A DNA stretch of 46,762 nucleotides, from positions 1 through 46,762 of the forward strand of contig CACYGB010000017.1 in the NCBI GenBank assembly GCA_902773895.1. The letters are read 5' to 3'. This DNA is from an uncultured Eubacteriales bacterium. Its GTDB lineage: Bacteria > Bacillota > Clostridia > Christensenellales > Aristaeellaceae. The notes beneath the pieces are model-generated. The model ran no database searches and was not told the origin of the DNA. It worked only from the letters and a program-made list of their open reading frames with translations. Positions 25,759 through 35,410 of this stretch are shown here, one piece after another; positions within the stretch are counted from its first letter, which is position 1; every line of letters starts with the position of its first letter. Both the position numbers and the translations under genes were made by a program.

Positions 25759-25796
25759 ACGACCCGCAGCGCAATACAAGCTGCGGGTCGTTTTTT
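25759..25796 (+). terminator. Strong intrinsic terminator ending the CotH-TPM cluster
   Basis: Perfect 12-bp stem (25759-25770 with 25780-25791), 9-nt loop, then TTTTTT. It lies between the convergent TPM and mnmA genes. Confidence 0.9.
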
Positions 25797-25809
25797 CGAT
25801 ATAAGCCTT

Positions 25810-28235
<2,426 letters not shown>

Positions 28236-28261
28236 GGGGCATCCCGGCCGGCACGCCCCGT

Positions 28262-28291
28262 ATTATATCATATTTGCCGCTGCGCGTGCAA
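28262..28291 (-). promoter_or_regulatory. Promoter for HAD-tmk inside the end of csfB
   Basis: On the minus strand TTGCAC-N18-TATAAT with TGa before the -10. The csfB stop codon (28268-28270) directly abuts the -10 box, so csfB coding DNA also serves as the tmk promoter. Confidence 0.65.
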
Positions 28292-28432
28292 GTCATTCCC
28301 CCGGCGCAGCCGTCGCCCATCCGCTTCCTCCTGCGCGCACCGCAGCAGCCGCTTTTCACAAGGAAAGCAGATCAGACAATTGAAAATATGCAATCCCGCC
28401 GGAGAGCTTTTCCCGCATACGATACATTCCAT
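28268..28432 (-). CDS. csfB: Gin (CsfB), anti-sigma factor of sporulation
   Basis: 54-residue protein in an otherwise unassigned gap. It starts ECIVCGKSSPAGLHIFNCLI and continues CFPCEKRLLRC. The CxxCGK then CxxCEK zinc-binding pattern with a Gly-x-His spacer matches Gin/CsfB, which inhibits sigma-G (and sigma-E) during sporulation in B. subtilis. GGAGGGAG lies 4-5 nt before the ATG. Its position upstream of tmk matches the csfB-to-tmk order of Bacillus, which supports the call. It is the best single indication that this organism belongs to a spore-forming lineage. The tail (QEEADGRRLRRGNDLHAQRQ) is basic and not conserved as far as I know. Confidence 0.82.
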   Translation of the reverse strand: MECIVCGKSSPAGLHIFNCLICFPCEKRLLRCAQEEADGRRLRRGNDLHAQRQI

Positions 28433-28478
28433 TCCGCTCCCTCCTTCCGGGACACAGTTTTCCCCGGAATTGGCAGGT

Positions 28479-28964
28479 CTATCCAGGAAAATCGCGGCTG
28501 CCGTCCACCAAATAGCGCACCGGATCCTCCGGGGAATACAGCCGCCGCGTCAGGGAAAACAGGCCGTTTTCCCGCAGCGCGTCCTGCCGGTCCTCCCGCA
28601 GCAGAAAGAGCAGAAAGCTCTGCCCGTCCTCCGTCAGCGCCTCCGCCCGCACCGGGATCAGCCCCTTCCCCTCCGGCACAGGATACGCCCGGAACCCCGC
28701 CGTCAGCCGCACCGCCTGGCCCGGCGTCAGCAGGGCAGCCCGGGCCTTCCCTGCCGCCAGCTCTCCCGGCGGATCCTTGCTAAGCACCGCGCCCGGCACA
28801 GCGTCCTTTCCCTCCTTGGGAACCAGCACCGCCCCGATGTCCGCCCAGGGCGGCAAAGTCGGCCCCGGACGATCGGAAGACGGAACCGGCGACGGGCGAA
28901 AAAACAGCGCGGAGGTGGACGCCGGGGTCGCGCCAGCACTGTAACGCCCCATTTCTTCATACAA
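28479..28964 (-). CDS. Protein of unknown function between DUF308 and csfB
   Basis: Up to 161 residues. Codon use matches real genes of the window (GC-rich third positions), but no family is recognised. There is no signal peptide or membrane helix. Segments such as FLLFLLREDRQDALRENGLF and the closing YLVDGSRDFPG look folded; the first 50 residues are Pro/Ser/Ala-rich. The start is a problem. The TTG at 28964 has GGAGGG 5 nt upstream, but that sequence is also the 3' arm of the DUF308 terminator, and the TTG lies in its T-run. ATG 28952 has no ribosome site. An ATG at 28960 with 9-nt spacing opens a different frame, so a frameshifted N-terminus is possible. Confidence 0.5.
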   Translation of the reverse strand: MYEEMGRYSAGATPASTSALFFRPSPVPSSDRPGPTLPPWADIGAVLVPKEGKDAVPGAVLSKDPPGELAAGKARAALLTPGQAVRLTAGFRAYPVPEGKGLIPVRAEALTEDGQSFLLFLLREDRQDALRENGLFSLTRRLYSPEDPVRYLVDGSRDFPG

Positions 28965-28999
28965 AAAATCCCTCCGCCCCAGGGTATGCGGCGAAGGGA
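28963..28999 (-). terminator. Terminator of the DUF308 gene
   Basis: On the minus strand a 10-bp stem TCCCTTCGCC/GGCGGAGGGA (one wobble) followed by ATTTTTTG. Its 3' arm doubles as the only ribosome site for the next reading frame. Confidence 0.75.
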
Positions 29000-29014
29000 T
29001 TGGGTATGCAGCTT

Positions 29015-29581
29015 TTACAGGCTCTTGCGCCAGGCGTCGATCTGCTTGCCCGCCACCAGCACGGTAACCAGCTCGGTAACGCCTTCATAGATCAGGCACG
29101 CGCCGATCACCGACACCGTGACGGCCATGGTGGCAAAGGGCCCCAGCAGGATCACATAGCCCAGCAGCATGGACACGATCGCCAGCGCCAGCAGCAGCCC
29201 CCACCGGGTAAAGCCGGCCTTTTTGGCGTCCACGGAGCGCAGGATATTGGCGATGCCAAAGCCGATCATCACGATGGCGAACAGCGTGGGAACCAGGCCC
29301 ATGACGGTTTGCGGCTTGGAGACCATGAAAATGCCCAGGCCCAGGCTGAACAGCCCCACGATCAGGTCGCTTTGGAAAATGACGGGACGGGAATGCTCCT
29401 GCTTGAAGTACCGGACCATGCGGATCACCCCGGACGCGATGGCGACGCCGCCCATTACATAGCACAGCCCCTCCAGCACCGGCCCCGGCCACAAAAGCAT
29501 CACCAGCCCGGCCAGGATGCACAGGATGGCGGAGCAGATCCAGTTTTTCTTCAGCTTCTCTATGATTTCCTGAAAATACAT
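29015..29581 (-). CDS. DUF308 (HdeD-like) membrane protein
   Basis: 188 residues with six hydrophobic helices in three pairs (for example WICSAILCILAGLVMLLWPG, IVGLFSLGLGIFMV and GLLLALAIVSMLLGYVILLG). Repeated GLFSLGLGIFM and G-W-P patterns mark the HdeD/DUF308 family. E. coli HdeD is linked to acid resistance at high density, but most members have no known role. AAGGAGG is 8 nt before the ATG. It is transcribed away from bioY from a promoter that overlaps the bioY promoter, and is closed by a terminator at 28963-28999. Confidence 0.87.
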   Translation of the reverse strand: MYFQEIIEKLKKNWICSAILCILAGLVMLLWPGPVLEGLCYVMGGVAIASGVIRMVRYFKQEHSRPVIFQSDLIVGLFSLGLGIFMVSKPQTVMGLVPTLFAIVMIGFGIANILRSVDAKKAGFTRWGLLLALAIVSMLLGYVILLGPFATMAVTVSVIGACLIYEGVTELVTVLVAGKQIDAWRKSL

Positions 29582-29606
29582 GGTTTGTATTCCTCCTTAT
29601 TTTCCA

Positions 29607-29635
29607 TTGACAACCCGGAACAGGTACAGTATACT
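29607..29635 (+). promoter_or_regulatory. bioY promoter
   Basis: TTGACA-N17-TATACT, about 48 nt before the bioY ATG. It overlaps the opposite-strand DUF308 promoter: the two -10 boxes share bases 29630-29633. Confidence 0.78.
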
Positions 29636-29657
29636 ACTTCCGTTTGCGCTCCGTCAA
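29628..29657 (-). promoter_or_regulatory. DUF308 promoter overlapping the bioY promoter
   Basis: On the minus strand TTGACG-N18-TATACT. The palindromic AGTATACT supplies the -10 for both directions. Confidence 0.7.
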
Positions 29658-29682
29658 TTGATCTGAGAGGGGAAAATTTATA

Positions 29683-30207
29683 ATGAAGAAAATGACCACA
29701 CGGATGCTGGTATTCTGCGCCCTGTTCGCCGCGCTGACCGCGGTCTGCGCCTGGATCGCCATTCCCATTGGGCCGGTGCCCATTTCCCTGGCCACCTTTG
29801 CTGTGATGATGTGCGGCCTGCTTTTGGGCTGGAAATACGGCGTGATCGCTATTGCTGTATATATCCTGCTGGGACTGGCCGGCGTGCCCGTTTTTGCCAA
29901 TTTCAAGGCGGCTTCCGCCCTGATGGGCCCCACCGGCGGCTACATCATCGGGTATCTGCCCTATGCCCTGCTGGCCGGCCTGGCCGTTCCCCGGCTGCAG
30001 GAAAAATTCTTTGGCCGCTGCGTGCTGCTGGTGCTGGGCACCATCGCCTGCTACGCGCTGGGCACCGGCTGGTTCATGCATGCCACCGGCCGCACCCTGG
30101 GAGAAAGCATGGGGCTGTGCGTGCTGCCTTTCCTGCCCGGCGACGCCGCCAAGATTCTGCTGAGCGCCTTCCTGGCCCCGCGGCTGCGCAAAGCGCTGAA
30201 AATCTGA
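29683..30207 (+). CDS. bioY: Biotin transporter substrate-binding subunit BioY
   Basis: 174 residues with six membrane helices. BioY hallmarks are PIGPVPISLATFAVMMCGLL near the N-terminus, ILLGLAGVPVFANF, GPTGGYIIGY and the C-terminal LPFLPGDAAKILL. It is the S component of an ECF transporter that binds biotin and uses a shared EcfAAT energising module encoded elsewhere. GAGAGGGG lies 10 nt before the ATG. It stands alone, with no biotin ligase-type operator recognised in the short upstream region. The genes for biotin synthesis are not in the window, which fits uptake. Confidence 0.94.
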   Translation: MKKMTTRMLVFCALFAALTAVCAWIAIPIGPVPISLATFAVMMCGLLLGWKYGVIAIAVYILLGLAGVPVFANFKAASALMGPTGGYIIGYLPYALLAGLAVPRLQEKFFGRCVLLVLGTIACYALGTGWFMHATGRTLGESMGLCVLPFLPGDAAKILLSAFLAPRLRKALKI

Positions 30208-30218
30208 GCCGCACATTT

Positions 30219-30254
30219 GAAACGCCCGTTCGCCTTCCGGTGAACGGGCGTTTC
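30219..30254. terminator. Terminator between bioY and clpC
   Basis: Perfect 13-bp stem GAAACGCCCGTTC/GAACGGGCGTTTC, 10-nt loop, then a modest T-rich tail. It lies between convergent genes and probably serves both. Confidence 0.75.
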
Positions 30255-30259
30255 CTGTT

Positions 30260-32683
30260 TCAGGCTTCTTCCACCTGCTCGAAAACGATTTTTTCTTCCT
30301 CCATCCGCATGCGGATCCTGCCGCCCAGATGGATTTCCCCGGCAATCAGCTTTTCGGACAGGGAATCCTCAATGGTGCGCTGGATCACGCGCCGCAAGGG
30401 ACGCGCCCCGAACTGGGGATCGAACCCTGCCTGGGCCAGGTGGGCCACCACGTCGGCCCCGTACTCCAGGGTGATGTCCCGCTCCTGCAGGCGCTTGGCC
30501 ACCTGGGAAAGCATCAGGCCGGCAATGGCCTCGATGTCCTTTTGCTCCAGCTTGTGGAACACGATGATTTCGTCCACCCGGTTCAGGAACTCCGGCCGGA
30601 ACACGCTCTTGATGTCGGTCAGCACCTTTTCCCGCATCCGCTCGTAATCCATGGCATCGGCCATGCCGCCGCCAAAGCCCATGCTGCCCCGCTGGGCGGA
30701 CTGGGCGCCGGCGTTGCTGGTCATGACGATGATGCAGTTTTTGAAGCTCACCACCCGGCCCATGCTATCGGTCAGCCGTCCGTCCTCCAGGATCTGCAGC
30801 AGCATATTGAACACGTCGGGATGGGCCTTCTCAATTTCATCAAACAGCACCACGGAATAGGGCTTGCGGCGGACGGCTTCCGTCAGTTGTCCGCCTTCCT
30901 CGAAGCCCACATAGCCCGGCGGGGAGCCCACCATCCGGCTGACCGTGTGCTTTTCCATGTATTCCGACATATCCAGACGGATCAGGGCGTCCTCGTCCCC
31001 GAACATGGCTTCGCCCAGGGCCCGGCACAATTCCGTTTTGCCCACGCCCGTGGGGCCCAGGAAGATGAAACTGCCGATGGGCCGCTTGGGATCCTTCAGC
31101 CCGGCTCGCGCCCGGCGGATGGCCCGGCTGACGGCGGACACGGCTTCCTCCTGGCCGATAACCCGCTTGTGCAGGATCTCCTCCAGGTGCAGCAGCCTTT
31201 CCGATTCTTCCTCCGTCATCTTCTTCACCGGGATGCCGGTCCAGCCGGCCACCACCTGGGCGATGTCCTCTTCCCCCACGGTATCCTTGGCGGCGGACTT
31301 TTTCTTTTCCCACGCCGCGCGTTTTTCGTCGATTTCGGCCCGCAGGGCATGCTCCTCGTCCCGCAGGGCGGCCGCCTTTTCATAATCCTGCTTGTCGATG
31401 GCTTCCCGCTTTTCGCGCAGCACGCTTTCCAGTTCCTTTTCCTGGGCCTTCACATCCGGCGGCGCGGTGTAGGCGTGGATGCGCACCCGGCTGGCGGCCT
31501 CGTCCATCAGGTCGATGGCCTTGTCCGGCTGGAAACGGTCGGCAATATAGCGGTTGCTCAGTTTCACGGCAGCTTCCAGGGCTTCGTCGGTGATGCGCAC
31601 CTTGTGGTGGGCTTCGTACCGGTCCCGCAGGCCCTTCATGATGGCCAGGGTTTCCTCCTCCGTGGGCTCGTTCACCGTCACAGGCTGGAAACGCCGGGCC
31701 AGGGCGGCGTCCTTTTCGATGTTTTTGCGGTATTCATCCAGCGTCGTCGCGCCGATGCACTGGATCTCGCCCCGGGCCAGGGCTGGCTTCAAAATGTTGG
31801 CGGCATCCATGCTGCCCTCCGCCTTGCCGGCGCCGATGATGTTCTGCAGTTCGTCGATAAATAGGATCACGTCGCCGCGTTTTTTCACTTCGTCCAGAGT
31901 ATTTTTGAGCCGTTCCTCAAATTCGCCCCGGTACTTGCTGCCGGCCACCATGCTGCCCATATCCAGGGAAATGATTTTCTTGTCCGCCAGAGTATCGGGC
32001 ACGCTGCCCTGCTGGATGCGCTGGGCCAGGCCCTCCGCCACGGCGGATTTGCCCACGCCGGGCTCGCCGATCAGCACCGGATTATTTTTGGTGCGGCGGG
32101 AGAGGATCTGCACGATCCGCTCGATTTCATTGGCCCGGCCGATCACCGGGTCCAGTTCGCCCCGTTCGGCTGCCAGCGTCAGATCCCGGCCGTATTTTTT
32201 CAGGGCGGAATCGCCGTCGCCCTCCTCCTTGTCCTCCCGGGGCGCGTCCCTGCGGCTGCCAAGGGCCTCCTGCACGCTGCGGCGCAGGCGGTCGATATCG
32301 CAGCCCATGCCGGTGAGCACCCGCATGGCCACGCTTTCGTTTTCATTCAGCAGCGCCAGCCAGAAATGGCCCGCCGTCACATACGGCTGGCCCAGCCGCT
32401 GGGCCTCCCGGATGCTGGTTTCCATGATTTTTTTCACCCGGGGCGTCAATTCCAGCTGGGATGGGGCATGGCCGCCCACGCCGGTGATCTGCTTGACGGC
32501 TTCGGTCACCGTTTCCGTGATTACGTTGTCCGGCAGCGCCGGCGCGTCGCTGCGGGCTTCCCGCAGCAGGCCGATCAGAAAATGCTCGCTGCCCACGTAC
32601 GTATGGCCCAGCTCTACCGCGGCCTGCTGGGCCGCGGCGATGACCCGCTGCGCCCGTTCGTTGAATCGTCCAAAAATCGCCAT
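30260..32683 (-). CDS. clpC: ATP-dependent Clp protease ATPase ClpC
   Basis: 807 residues, full length. Two Clp-N repeats (1-145) are followed by AAA1 with [15 protein letters not shown] and [18 protein letters not shown]-containing middle domain ([20 protein letters not shown]) follows, then AAA2 with [15 protein letters not shown] and [17 protein letters not shown], and a ClpB-like D2 C-terminus. ClpC unfolds substrates for ClpP; in Bacillota McsB marks many of these with phosphoarginine, read by the N domain. It is the last gene of the ctsR operon, with its start directly against the mcsB stop and GGAGG inside the mcsB end. Confidence 0.96.
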   Translation of the reverse strand: MAIFGRFNERAQRVIAAAQQAAVELGHTYVGSEHFLIGLLREARSDAPALPDNVITETVTEAVKQITGVGGHAPSQLELTPRVKKIMETSIREAQRLGQPYVTAGHFWLALLNENESVAMRVLTGMGCDIDRLRRSVQEALGSRRDAPREDKEEGDGDSALKKYGRDLTLAAERGELDPVIGRANEIERIVQILSRRTKNNPVLIGEPGVGKSAVAEGLAQRIQQGSVPDTLADKKIISLDMGSMVAGSKYRGEFEERLKNTLDEVKKRGDVILFIDELQNIIGAGKAEGSMDAANILKPALARGEIQCIGATTLDEYRKNIEKDAALARRFQPVTVNEPTEEETLAIMKGLRDRYEAHHKVRITDEALEAAVKLSNRYIADRFQPDKAIDLMDEAASRVRIHAYTAPPDVKAQEKELESVLREKREAIDKQDYEKAAALRDEEHALRAEIDEKRAAWEKKKSAAKDTVGEEDIAQVVAGWTGIPVKKMTEEESERLLHLEEILHKRVIGQEEAVSAVSRAIRRARAGLKDPKRPIGSFIFLGPTGVGKTELCRALGEAMFGDEDALIRLDMSEYMEKHTVSRMVGSPPGYVGFEEGGQLTEAVRRKPYSVVLFDEIEKAHPDVFNMLLQILEDGRLTDSMGRVVSFKNCIIVMTSNAGAQSAQRGSMGFGGGMADAMDYERMREKVLTDIKSVFRPEFLNRVDEIIVFHKLEQKDIEAIAGLMLSQVAKRLQERDITLEYGADVVAHLAQAGFDPQFGARPLRRVIQRTIEDSLSEKLIAGEIHLGGRIRMRMEEEKIVFEQVEEA

Positions 32684-33629
32684 TTATTCATTTCCTCCGT
32701 TGATAGCGCGGCGAATGATTTCGCAGCGGTATGCGTCGATCTCCTGGGGCTGCATATCGATTCCTGCCGCCTTGGCCACATGGGCCGGCTGGGCCCGGGT
32801 CAGCAGCGCGTCGCAAGCCTCCGTGGTCAGGGGCAGCTTTTCCATGGCGGCGCCCAGGCGCAGGTTGCTCCAGTGCACCATGAATTCCTTCAGCGGCATC
32901 CTGCGGGCGTACAGACACAGGCCGAAGGACCGCTGCAGCTGGTCTTCAAAGGCCACGCCGTCCATTTCCCACGTTTTTTCCCGCAGGGCCCGCTCCATTT
33001 CCGTGATCTGCCGGGCCAGGGCGGACACCGTATCCATGATTTCCTTTTCCGTGCGGCCCAGCGTCACCTGGTTGCTGAGCTGGTACAGGTTGCCCTGGGC
33101 CTCGCTGCCCTCGCCGTAAATGCCCCGGATGGTCAGGCCCAGCTTGGCCGCCAGCTGGTTGACCTTGCCCATCTGCTTCAGGAAGGTCAGCATGGGCAGA
33201 TGCAGCATCAGGGACGCCCGCATCCCGGTGCCGGTGTTGGTAGGGCAGGCGGTCAGGTAGCCCAACTGATGATCGAAGGCGAAGGACAATTGCCGCTGCA
33301 GCGCGTCTTCGATGGCGAACACATTCTCCGCCGCCTCCGCCAGGTTTTCGCCGGCGCAGAAGGCCTGCAGCCGCAGGTGATCCTCCTCGTTCATCATGAC
33401 GGAAATCTTTTCCCGGGCTGATCAGGTGGCTTTCCACCAGGGCCTTGCGCTCGGTATCCTCCATGCCTCGCAGGGGCAGGAAGGTGTATACCTCCGGCAG
33501 GTCCCGCAGTGCGTCCAGGGTGCGCTGCACGCACTGCTCGCTCTGGGCCGGGGTAATGCGCCCGGCAAAAGGCAAATCCGCGTAGTTCCGGGCCAGGCGC
33601 ACCCGGGAAGACAGGATCGTTTCGCTCAT
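32684..33629 (-). pseudogene. mcsB: Protein-arginine kinase McsB, frameshifted with a short deletion
   Basis: Two frames together form McsB. The N-terminal part starts SETILSSRVRLARNYADLPF (ATG 33629, overlapping mcsA by ATGA) and runs to LVESHLISPGK near 33410. The C-terminal part continues as ISVMMNEEDHLRLQAF, then [40 protein letters not shown] and [10 protein letters not shown] to the stop at 32684. Relative to B. subtilis McsB as I recall it, about 17 residues between HLISP and the SVM-NEEDH strand are absent, and the reading frame shifts at the same point (33405-33420). The protein would be cut off early. McsB phosphorylates arginines on CtsR and on damaged proteins. A true lesion or a draft error are both possible. 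Confidence 0.85.
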
Positions 33630-34111
33630 GCTTCTTCCTCCCGCGCGGCCGTCAGCGCCCGCAGCTGGTCCCGCAGCCGGGCCGCCTCCTCAAAGTTTTC
33701 TTCCGCCACGGCCGCCTCCATCTGGGCGCGCAGTTCTTCCCGGCGGTTCAGCATTTCCTGCTCCTGCTCGCTGGCGGCCGGCCGGCGGCCCGCATGCTGG
33801 GCGCGGCCCTGCACCCGGGTGATCAGCGGCGTCAGTTCCTTGCGGAAGGCCTGGTAGCACTCCGCGCAGCCCAGCATACCGCTTTTCTGGAACTGGGCAT
33901 AGGTTTCCCCGCACCGGGGGCAGGTAATATCCGGCGATTTCTGTTTCTGCGCCATGGCGGCCAGCACCGCGGCCAGCACCGCCTGCATTTCCCCCGCCTG
34001 GTATTTTTTCAGGCAGTCCCGGCACAGATGCCGGGTGGTGGATTCCCCGTTGACCACGGTGGTGACCATCACCTCGGCCTGACGGATTCCGCATTCTTCG
34101 CAAAGCATCAT
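33626..34111 (-). CDS. mcsA: McsA, zinc-finger activator of McsB
   Basis: About 161 residues. Four CxxC pairs (LCEECG, LCRDCL, TCPRCG, GCAECY) form two zinc-binding modules in the first 90 residues. A C-terminal UVR motif (REELRAQMEAAVAEENFEEA) pairs with ClpC-type proteins. McsA activates the McsB arginine kinase. AAGGGA lies 8 nt before ATG 34111; the longer frame from 34189 would overlap ctsR and lacks a ribosome site. Its stop overlaps the mcsB start as ATGA. Intact here, in contrast to mcsB. Confidence 0.92.
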   Translation of the reverse strand: MMLCEECGIRQAEVMVTTVVNGESTTRHLCRDCLKKYQAGEMQAVLAAVLAAMAQKQKSPDITCPRCGETYAQFQKSGMLGCAECYQAFRKELTPLITRVQGRAQHAGRRPAASEQEQEMLNRREELRAQMEAAVAEENFEEAARLRDQLRALTAAREEEA

Positions 34112-34163
34112 TCCATAATTCCCTTCATTCACGATCCGTAACAGCATCCTATGCGGCGCGCGG

Positions 34164-34649
34164 TCAGCCGTTCCCGGCATTTTTCGCATGCTGCTGCGCC
34201 ACGGTGAGCAGCATACACTTGAGGATTTTGGCGCGCATGGCGTCCTTCACCGCCTCCGGGAGCGGCCCGGCCAGCGCCTGGGGGGAAACGGCCGCGGCCA
34301 TCAATTGCGCTTCGGACAGCGTGACCAGCTTCCTTTCCGCCAGCTGGGCGCACAGCACCTGCGCAGACTGGGCGTCCAAACTGTCGCCGATGCGCTCGTG
34401 CAGCAAATAGGTCAGATGATCCACCGAGGATTGCTGCACCCGCACGATGCGGATGTAGCCGCCGCCGCCCCGCTGAGACGAGGTCACGTACCCGTGGTCC
34501 GGCGTAAAGCGGGTCGCCAGCACATAATTGATCTGGGACGGAGCGCAGTGAAAATACTCCGCCAGCTCGTTCCGCTTCAGCTCCACTTCCGGCTGATCCT
34601 CCTGGATCATGGCCTTGATGAAGCTCTCGATCGTATCGCTCAATCGCAT
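34164..34649 (-). CDS. ctsR: CtsR, heat-shock repressor
   Basis: 161 residues. The N-terminal winged helix reads LSDTIESFIKAMIQ, VELKRNELAEYFHCAPSQIN and YVLATRFTPDHGYVTSSQRG, followed by the Gly-rich wing GGGGYIRIVRV that contacts DNA. The C-terminal helical dimer domain ends LKCMLLTVAQQH. CtsR represses its own operon and clp genes and is released on heat shock. A CtsR-type operator sits about 20 nt upstream, between the -10 and the start. GGGAGGGA precedes ATG 34649. Confidence 0.94.
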   Translation of the reverse strand: MRLSDTIESFIKAMIQEDQPEVELKRNELAEYFHCAPSQINYVLATRFTPDHGYVTSSQRGGGGYIRIVRVQQSSVDHLTYLLHERIGDSLDAQSAQVLCAQLAERKLVTLSEAQLMAAAVSPQALAGPLPEAVKDAMRAKILKCMLLTVAQQHAKNAGNG

Positions 34650-34668
34650 GTCTGATCCCTCCCGGGAA

Positions 34669-34685
34669 ATTGTCTTTCTTTGACC
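34669..34685 (-). promoter_or_regulatory. CtsR operator
   Basis: On the minus strand GGTCAAA-GAA-AGACAAT. This matches the CtsR heptad direct repeat (RGTCAAA-NAN-RGTCAAA) with two changes in the second half. It lies just downstream of the -10, where a bound repressor would block the ctsR promoter. Confidence 0.75.
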
Positions 34686-34691
34686 ATTATG

Positions 34692-34720
34692 ATTATATCA
34701 TCTTTTTCCCTGCTGCGCAA
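34692..34720 (-). promoter_or_regulatory. ctsR operon promoter
   Basis: On the minus strand TTGCGC-N17-TATAAT with TGa before the -10 (extended -10). The weak -35 fits a repressed stress operon. The DNA from 34721 to 34850 shows nothing else recognisable. Confidence 0.65.
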
Positions 34721-34852
34721 GTGCCAATTTTCCCTGTTTTCCGCTTCCCTTTTAGGCCGTTCCGGTTGATCAGGTCCACGCCCGTCTGCACCGTTTCCCG
34801 GCAATCATCCCGGTGAATTGCGCTTAAGAATTCATATTTTTATTTTATCCCC

Positions 34853-34881
34853 TTGTATTCTCTCCGTGCATCGCATATACT
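34853..34881 (+). promoter_or_regulatory. Promoter of small RNA unit 1
   Basis: TTGTAT-N17-TATACT, with expected start near 34888, exactly where the 5' arm of the RNA closing stem begins. Confidence 0.65.
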
Positions 34882-34887
34882 GGACGT

Positions 34888-34958
34888 AAGCAGCAGGGCT
34901 CGCCTGGTTTAAACTGGGATCCATCCCAGCACCTGGCTATGATGGGACTGCTGCTTTT
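34888..34958 (+). ncRNA. Candidate small RNA 1 of a tandem array
   Basis: About 71 nt. The first nine bases (AAGCAGCAG, 34888-34896) pair perfectly with CTGCTGCTT (34948-34956), followed by a short T-run, so the 5' and 3' ends close on each other. Inside is a perfect 7-bp pair CTGGGAT/ATCCCAG (34914-34920 with 34923-34929), extendable by neighbouring bases. There is no ribosome site or fitting reading frame. The T-run runs into the -35 box of unit 2. I do not recognise a known RNA family. Confidence 0.6.
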
Positions 34959-34959
34959 A

Positions 34960-34988
34960 TTGACGCCGCCAGCGTCTTCTGTTATAAT
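34960..34988 (+). promoter_or_regulatory. Promoter of small RNA unit 2
   Basis: TTGACG-N17-TATAAT with TGt before the -10 (extended -10). It starts 2 nt after the unit 1 RNA. Confidence 0.7.
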
Positions 34989-34994
34989 TATATG

Positions 34995-35075
34995 GAAGAG
35001 GCAAGCGCCACCGGTCGTCGCTTTTGCGGTAGAGAGCCTTTGAGCTCGTCCGGTGCTCCGGTCTCTTCATTTTTT
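34995..35075 (+). ncRNA. Candidate small RNA 2 of a tandem array
   Basis: About 81 nt. Closing stem GAAGAG (34995-35000) with CTCTTC (35063-35068), followed by six T. A second stem CACCGG (35009-35014) pairs with CCGGTG (35050-35055). Two inner hairpins are CGC-TTTT-GCG (35019-35028) and GAGC/GCTC (35034-35047). This is a branched fold with a terminator-like end. A 31-codon open frame from 34992 begins before the expected RNA start and has no ribosome site. Confidence 0.6.
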
Positions 35076-35093
35076 CATTTCGAATGAAGGTTA

Positions 35094-35122
35094 TTGACGC
35101 CTACTTCGGCTCGTGATACACT
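35094..35122 (+). promoter_or_regulatory. Promoter of small RNA unit 3
   Basis: TTGACG-N17-TACACT with TGa before the -10. The -35 is identical to that of unit 2. Confidence 0.65.
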
Positions 35123-35128
35123 GCCATG

Positions 35129-35199
35129 GAGGATGTTCTCCGTCTGATGTTGCGCCATCGCGCAGTCAGTCAGTAGCTGCGGAACGGCATCCTCTTTTT
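35129..35199 (+). ncRNA. Candidate small RNA 3 of a tandem array
   Basis: About 71 nt. Closing stem GAGGATG (35129-35135) with CATCCTC (35188-35194), followed by five T. It is extended inside by GTTC/GAAC pairing (35135-35138 with 35182-35185). An inner hairpin TGCGC-CATC-GCGCA lies at 35151-35164. The primary sequence differs from units 1 and 2, but the plan (promoter, about 7 nt, end-to-end stem, T-run) is the same. The 35200-35350 gap that follows holds only small GC palindromes. Confidence 0.6.
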
Positions 35200-35352
35200 C
35201 TGTGGTGAAGCGTCGTTCCCCCGGCTGATTCACGCAAATTGAGCTTCCTTTCAAAGCTTCCACCGCCGGCGGCAGGTTTAATATGCGTCGCCCGCACCGG
35301 CGCTATGCCGAAGCGGGAAACGTAAAATTTCGCATTTCCGGCGGCGGGATCG

Positions 35353-35381
35353 TTGCGCGGCCTGGCCCGATATGGTACAAT
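35353..35381 (+). promoter_or_regulatory. Promoter of the GH3 gene
   Basis: TTGCGC-N17-TACAAT with TGg before the -10, 29 nt before the TTG start. Confidence 0.65.
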
Positions 35382-35410
35382 GAACGGGACCATCAAAGGA
35401 GGAAACGCCG

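Noticed and set aside
34992-35087. 31-codon frame in small RNA unit 2
   Set aside because: Starts upstream of the expected transcription start and has no ribosome site.
35126-35176. 16-codon frame in small RNA unit 3
   Set aside because: No ribosome site, and the ATG is at or before the expected 5' end; not hydrophobic like a type I toxin.
35075-35263. 62-codon minus frame opposite the small RNAs, tested as an antisense-controlled toxin
   Set aside because: No hydrophobic segment, ribosome site or promoter.
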